Positions 58,312-64,000 of a stretch of 64,000 bases of DNA are shown in pieces; within the stretch, counting starts at the first letter, position 1, and the number at the start of each line of letters is the position of its first letter. The position numbers and the translations under genes are program-made. The notes under the pieces were generated by a model. That model was given only the letters and a program-made list of their open reading frames with translations, had not been told where the DNA came from and did not search any database. The stretch is from Eucommia ulmoides (Eukaryota; Streptophyta; Magnoliopsida; Garryales; Eucommiaceae), in the NCBI GenBank assembly GCA_016647705.1, contig CM028328.1, positions 34,634,501-34,698,500 on the forward strand, given 5' to 3'.

Positions 58312-60424
58312 TGTATCCAATAACCCAAAATTTTGATAGATAATTAAGTATTGATATTTTTATGGGACTAATATTTTTACTAAGTGATTTCAGATTTATA
58401 GTTCCATAAAATTAAGAAAATAAATTGTTGAATCGTCAATGAAAAGGAAAATATAACGGGTGCAAAATGAAAATGATGAAGACGTGAAGAGTTTTGAAAA
58501 CAACTAGGTGAAAACACCTCTTTACTTATATATTCTTAATGCAACCCAAATTAGGATCAAACATGACACTTTAAAATGAATTAGTGTTATATGTGCCATG
58601 GTTAATTTATGTGTTTTAAGTATGTTTTTCTATGTGCTAAATATGTGAAATAGTTTTGGTTAATGACTTATGTGAAAAATGGGTTTTCATGCTTAAAATG
58701 AGAAGTTTTTGAGACAATTCGGTCAACTGACGAAAGGGGTCGGTTGACTAACTAAAACAATGAGTTTTGGAAATGGAATGGGTGTCCTATTGATCCATTT
58801 GGTCAACTGGCAAGATGGATTGGTCAACCAATGAAAATAAAAGCTAAAAAATGAAGGAAAGAGACCATTCTGGTCCAATCGGTCAACTAACCGAAAGCGA
58901 TCGATAAACTGATCGAATCAATGTAATGATTAATGGATCATTACAAGGGTCGGTTAACCGATGGCATGGTGTTGGTCGACCGACGAGTTTAGTCAATCTT
59001 TAACTGAGTTTGTTTTGGTCAATCGTATCCTTTTTTGATGATTCCAAGGGATGTTTTTAAGGAGATTTGAATTAATTTCATAAATTGCTATATGATATGT
59101 GCTCCCTAATCATTTGGTCTATGTATTTTAATATTCTTCTAATTAAAGTGATTTGATTCTTCCTATCTCAATGGATTTTGATTTTAAAATGTTTTAAGGA
59201 CCAAAATGAGATTTTTCAAGAATATTTTTAAATGAAAAATACATATTTTGAACATATATGATATATAGGGTCTTGGGGTGTTATTTAATGACATATTATT
59301 TGAAAACTAGCCGTTGGAGGTCTAGTTACTAGTCTATTCATTTAGCCCTGCGGGATTAGTTTTAATCACATCAAGAACAATCAGTTTGAGCTTTTTGAGA
59401 ATGAGATTATTGCTGAGATTTCTAAGAGAGATTATTATTCAAATTCTTGATCTAAAGCGCTCATTGTTTACATCACTGGTTTGCGTTACTTATTGTGAAA
59501 TCATTCTTGTTTTCGATGAATTCTAGTGAAATCCTTCTAAACTATATTTATTGCTTTCTAATATTATTTAAAATTCCTTGCTTGGTTAAGGGATATTAAA
59601 AAAATCATTTTTGAACCTAATTCTTGAAAATCTTTTAAAAGCTTTTTGATTGATTATCTAATTACGTGTTACTTGTGTGCTACCTGCTTATTTTTATAAT
59701 TAGATTTATATGCCTCATATTGTATCTATCACGTAATTTTTATTTTGGTCATTAATTGAGTATATTTATATTGAGGTGGTAGAAACTCTTTGTGAGAAAA
59801 AACTTGCCATTTTTTTGTATTTGCAAGTTTGAGCAAATTATATATGTTTGGGTCGGTGTCTAATTAGGGTAGTTTGGGTTTCGATATTTTTCATGTGAAA
59901 AAGGTTAGAGTTTGATCTTTGTTTTGCAAAAATGTTAAGTTATTATTTTCCTTGAAAATATTAGATTTTAATTCTTCCTATAATTGAATTAAGTGTGATT
60001 GTACAAGTTTGTCACGAACCTGTGAAAAAGATATAGTGGTAGGTTGATTCTTAACCTGTAAAAAGAATCTGGGATTGTAAAGGTTGATTCTAAGTCTGCA
60101 AAAAAAAAAAAAAATCGAGATTGTGAGAGTTTGTTTTGTACTTGGTAAAGGAATTAGGGGTTTAGTAAATTGAAAATCTCTGTGAAACTCGGGGGACTGG
60201 ACGTAGGTAAGATTAGTTTGTCGAACCAAGATAAATTTTTGTGTGTTGTATTGTTTATTTCTTTCTGAATTGTTTGGGTGTGCGTTTAGATTAAATAGAT
60301 TTCCGCAGCTAATAAAAATAATAATCAATTTAGGATAATTGATAATTTGTGTTTAAATGTTTAAATTACTTAATTTTTTTATCTACCCAATTAATCCTTT
60401 ATTGGGTAGTTCTTTAGGCCAACA
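58312..60424 (+). mobile_element. Second copy of the 2.1-2.4 kb LTR family
   Basis: Homologous to the solo LTR at 11259-13620 in the same orientation. Shared segments include TTTTGATxGATAATTAAGT, the TCGGTTAACCGA-like array (about 58710-59010), GATATATAGGGTCTTGG (TATA-like, 59262), GCCGTTGGAGG and CTACCCAATT...GGCCAACA at the end. The left end is eroded (TGTATCCAATAACCC) and no TSD is visible. It interrupts a local duplication: 58089-58307 plus 60431-60890 matches 60891-61072 plus 61095-61560. Confidence 0.75.
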
Positions 60425-60430
60425 GTTGGT

Positions 60431-61590
60431 TCAAAGTACATTGTTAGAATGCGTGATCTAATACTATCGAAGTATAATAACATTAAGAGGAAAATTTCGA
60501 GAAGACACAATTTTTACGTGTCATACATCATCAGTCACATGGTTGGCACGTGACACTCAAACCAACTCCACAAGTAATGTCAAGCTAGAAAAGAGAGACT
60601 AGATGAGTAAACAATTGCTCGAGGAGCTCCACCTGAGACCCAACATCGACATGCAACTGCACTACACTCAAGCCAGAGGTTGGACGCCCCTAATCTCAGC
60701 TCAGTATGATGAGCCAAGAATGTTCGCTTTGATATCCCGAGTATGGTTGTTGACCCTGATATATACATCGAGATGTTGATATGGTTGTCGATCCTGACAT
60801 CGACACGCAACACTATTACACTCGAGCCAAAGGCTAGACCCCGTCATCTCGTCTCAGTATGATGAGTCGAGAACTTTTGCTTTAACAGTTTTGGGTTAAA
60901 TAACATGTCCAGTGAATATGTGCACATGCAACTTTAGTAAAGTGGTTGGCTTGATTGGTTTAGTTATCACATTACCTTGTTTTTTATTATGTCATTATAA
61001 ATTGCATAAAATATATTTTTCTTTGTTGAATAGATTACATATGGTTCACACGTGATAACTATACTCAATGAAATTCTATACTGAAAGAATATCATTCAAA
61101 GTACGTTGTTACAATAGGTGATCTAATACTATCAATGAATAACGAAATTTTGAGAAGTCCTATGTTTTAGCCACATGTCATGCATCATCGGTCACGTGGT
61201 TGGCACATGATGCCTAAGAAGACTCCACCAACAATGATAGACCACAAATGATAGACTGGACGAGAAAACAAATGCTCGATGAGCTATACCCACGACGCGA
61301 CATCGATATGGAACACTACTACATCTAAGCCAGAGGCTAAAGACCTATCATCTAACCTCGGTACGATGAGTCGGTAACTTTCACTTTCACATTCGAAGCA
61401 TGGTTGCCAACCTTGAGATGTTGGCATGGTTGTTGACGCCAACATCGACATGCAACACTACTACACCCCGAGCTAGAGACTGGACACTCGTCATCTCGGC
61501 TCGTTACGATGAGCCGAGAACTTTCATTTTGACATCTCGAGTATGGTTGCCAACCCCAGATATACTTGGTCATTGGTATCTCTGCACAGA
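60431..61590. repeat. Duplicated block with a minisatellite (CATCGACATGCAACACTAC)
   Basis: Two related copies (about 60431-60890 and 61095-61560) starting TTCAAAGTACxTTGTTA and containing GATCTAATACTATC and CACxTGGTTGGCAC. They end in units of about 110-150 bp with CAACACTAxTACA, GAGCCAxAGGCT, CATCTCGGCTCAGTATGATG and GAGxCGAGAACTTT. The connecting DNA (60891-61072) repeats 58089-58307. LTR-like, non-coding; the short frames on both strands are repeat by-products. Confidence 0.7.
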
Positions 61591-62109
61591 AACTGTGCAA
61601 TAACTCATTAAATATGGAAGGAGTGGTTAACACTTTAAAGTAATGGCTGATTAACCCATATCCCACAAAATCCTTGATATTAGTGGGAATGGACAGGTAT
61701 TCATGGGAGACTTGTGAAACAAGTCTTCCATCTCCTATAAATAATACAACAATTGGGGTCTATAAAGTTCGCACGCATCTCTTCTAGGCATTACTCTACC
61801 CAATTTTTATAAAAAAAAAAAAAACACTATTGATACTTACACTGGAGATGCAATGTTGGCAACCCTATTTGAGATGCATTGTTTTGTTGGAACCGATTGG
61901 AGAGATTCTCATTTTAATCTCAAGAAACAATTTTTGACCATCCAAATTTTAACTTCGTCAACATATATATGAATTAGATAATATTACTGTTGTCAAAATA
62001 AAATGCCAACAAAATTTCAGGGTCTTTGGAATATAATAAAATAAAACTAAAATATAAGATGTAAATTAAGTATAGAATATTTTAGCAATTATATTGTCAA
62101 CAAAAACGC
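61591..62109. other. LTR-tail-like, TATA-containing region
   Basis: CTCCTATAAATAATAC (about 61732) is followed by ACTCTACCC and a poly-A run (61810-61825), then ACACTGGAGATGC. This resembles the promoter and downstream part of a gypsy LTR belonging to the preceding repeat. The ends are undefined and there is no gene. Confidence 0.4.
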
Positions 62110-63040
62110 CACGCAAAATTATCCAATTCCTAGTCTAATATTTTTTCTTTTTCTTTTTTGAGCTTTTTATATTCTTTATTTTGCATATAAGTGTTGATAG
62201 AAATAATAATATTTTTTATGAAAAAAATTTCATAGAACTAGTTTAAAAATAATAAAGTCTCATACCAAAACTCTAGCAAACAATTCAATATATATATATA
62301 ACTAAATGAAACAATTTATATATAAATAAATAGTAACTAAGTTTGATAAATAAAAAATGTTTAATTCTTAGAATAGTTTTAAATTTTAAAAATTCACTAG
62401 CAAATACTCTTTAAATAATAAAAAACAGTAAAAATCCATCATTTAATCTCAAAAGTAATAAAAAATAGAATTGAATATGTATTAGATAAATCAACAATAT
62501 TTATTTCTCAGAATAATTTTAAATTCAAAACTTAACACCAAATACTCTTTCAATACTTAAAGAAAATGTAACAACCATCATTTCATTTAAAAATAAAAAT
62601 AAAAAAATAATAGAATTGAAAATGTATTACATATATAAAATTTTAAAACAAAATCGACCAAAATTATAATTCTTTTAATAGGGTTATAAGAGCAGTTATT
62701 TCATTAGATACTTTTAATTAACTTTTACATAGTAAATAAAAGGAACAAATAAATAATTTTATATTTAATATCAAAAGAAAGAGGTTTCAAAGATATTTTT
62801 TAAATGACAGAGTGCTTAACTGAAATTTACTCATATTTCGGTAGATGATTATTTTTATTATAATTAATTTTATACGACCTTATTTCTTCATCTCCTTTTA
62901 TCTCTCCAACCATTTAATAAAATTCTTCTTCACCATTTACTAATCACATATAAAATTTATTAAATTTCACGTGCTCCAATAAAAGTTATTGAATAACATA
63001 GAAATAGCCTATTAGATTATTTTGAAATTATTATTTAAAA
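62110..63040. repeat. AT-rich dispersed repeat, inverted copy
   Basis: Reverse complement matches 6715-7790: TTATAACCCTATTAAAAG.ATTA, ATAATCATC, TTAAATATAAAATTAT, TTGGAGAGA. No gene. It lies about 55 kb from its partner in opposite orientation. Confidence 0.7.
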
Positions 63041-63241
63041 AAATTTACAAAATTTTAAAAAATCATCTAGAAACTTATTGAATTATTATTTACTATTAAT
63101 GAGTGATAAATATTAATCTTGTTGGATGTTGACATTAATAGCTTTTTAGGTTAGAATATTATTTTATGTTTTATTATTAATTTTTTTTCAATTAATAGTA
63201 TGTATTAAATATAAAATTAAAAAATCAATTGTATATCATTC

Positions 63242-63244
<3 letters not shown>

Positions 63245-63288
<44 letters not shown>

Positions 63289-63420
63289 TTTATTATTATT
63301 TTGTTAATGCGGGTCTAAAGAAGCCCAAAGAAAATTACTATTGTTTTCTAAAACGGGACCTTGTTAATGCGGGTCTAAAGAAGCCCAAAGAAATTTAGTA
63401 TTGTTTTCTTAAACGGGACC
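63245..63420. repeat. (AT)n microsatellite and a 60-bp tandem duplication
   Basis: An (AT)n run at about 63247-63281, then T-rich DNA, then TTGTTAATGCGGGTCTAAAG at 63301 and again at 63361, with the 60-bp units differing at only a few bases. This is a recent local duplication. Confidence 0.95.
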
Positions 63421-64000
63421 TAAGACCAACCAAATTTCCCTTGTAGCTATTATAATATCCAACGGCAACATTTCAACTACTTGTTGAAATAAACTGTTGA
63501 CATCAATGATGAGGACACCTTACTTTATCTCCAAATTAGACAACGGAAAAATGTAAATATATTGATTTTCTTCAACGCAATACTTACTAGTTTTCCATTC
63601 ACGGATTTAGAAAAATAAATTAAATTTATAATGATGTTCAAAAATTAATTGTCAGAAATATAGTTCAATTGAGGTTCGGAATATGATCCACTTTAAATTT
63701 TAGATCCCGCAAAATAATACACCATGGCTAAGCTTATCGATGTTGCACCATCGGTGTGAGAATCAATAGAATGTTCTAGTGAAAGTTTAGCAGAGTAATG
63801 ACTACGAAAAATTATGTGTACCTTTACCTGACTTCCCTCTTAGTGCTTATCTTCCCTAACTCTCAGTTGATCCAACTCCCTAATATAGCGGGATTCCATA
63901 ATTGATCCCAAGCTAGTTGTAACGGCCCCTGAGCATGGGGTATGTCCTTGATCATCCTCGACTCATCCCGAGGATGATATTTTTCTAGCACGTTAGGACA
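63421..64000. other. End of window, gene-free; candidate LTR start and hairpin
   Basis: No gene seen. TGTAACGGCCCCTGAGCATGG at 63918 resembles the start of a gypsy LTR, truncated by the window. ATCATCCTCG...CGAGGATGAT (63951-63978) is a perfect 10-bp-arm inverted repeat with an 8-base loop. Confidence 0.4.

Noticed and set aside
1..64000. tRNA, rRNA or conserved host gene
   Set aside because: I looked for clover-leaf boxes and known host protein motifs and found none beyond the SINE-like A/B box pair at 58.0 kb.

Overview
The window is plant nuclear DNA. It is AT-rich and full of microsatellites, and almost everything recognisable belongs to plant transposable elements: Ty3/gypsy, Ty1/copia, CACTA (En/Spm), Mutator-like (MULE), a hAT-like MITE and solo LTRs. 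I cannot name the species. I found no intact host gene. Every recognisable coding region is a transposon gene, and all of them are degraded by stops, frameshifts or insertions. The window reads as an old, nested, heterochromatin-like intergenic block. Layout: 1-6.65 kb is the 3' half of a Ty3/gypsy element, probably Tat lineage. It has integrase, a 74-bp minisatellite, an antisense accessory ORF and a putative 3' LTR. 6.7-11.26 kb is AT-rich DNA with dispersed and duplicated repeats and a 1.6-kb insertion. 11.26-13.62 kb is a 2.36-kb solo LTR whose relative lies at 58.3-60.4 kb. 13.6-15.5 kb is gene-free repeat DNA. 15.5-31.95 kb is a minus-strand CACTA element. Its TNP2-type transposase is split by two LTR-like insertions: 22.836-29.533 kb, which contains three 1.8-kb tandem repeats and has TSD GTGGT, and 29.560-31.145 kb, TSD ATCAC. 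Its second gene lies in a duplicated 3' module, and one copy of that module carries a 712-bp foldback MULE-MITE with a 9-bp TSD. 34.1-47.7 kb is an Ogre/Tat-like LTR interrupted by a 10.5-kb MULE (36.3-46.8 kb). The MULE encodes a mudrA-type transposase on the plus strand and, convergently, a gene resembling DUF1985, a coiled coil and a Ulp1 protease. It is scattered with dozens of copies of the palindrome GCGTTAACGTTAACGC. 47.7-50.9 kb is gene-free. 50.915-51.593 kb is a hAT-like MITE. 51.611-57.912 kb is a Ty1/copia element with TSD TACCA whose reverse transcriptase/RNase H segment is inverted relative to gag, protease and integrase. 58.3-64 kb holds the second large LTR copy, a minisatellite-bearing repeat, an inverted copy of the 6.7-kb dispersed repeat and short tandem repeats. 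How the parts relate: nothing here forms a working host pathway. The value of the window is its insertion stratigraphy. Target-site duplications, paralogous empty sites and reading frames that resume on the far side of an insertion allow several events to be ordered. The most unusual signal is the palindrome array inside the 36.3-46.8 kb MULE. The best-resolved rearrangement is the copia inversion.
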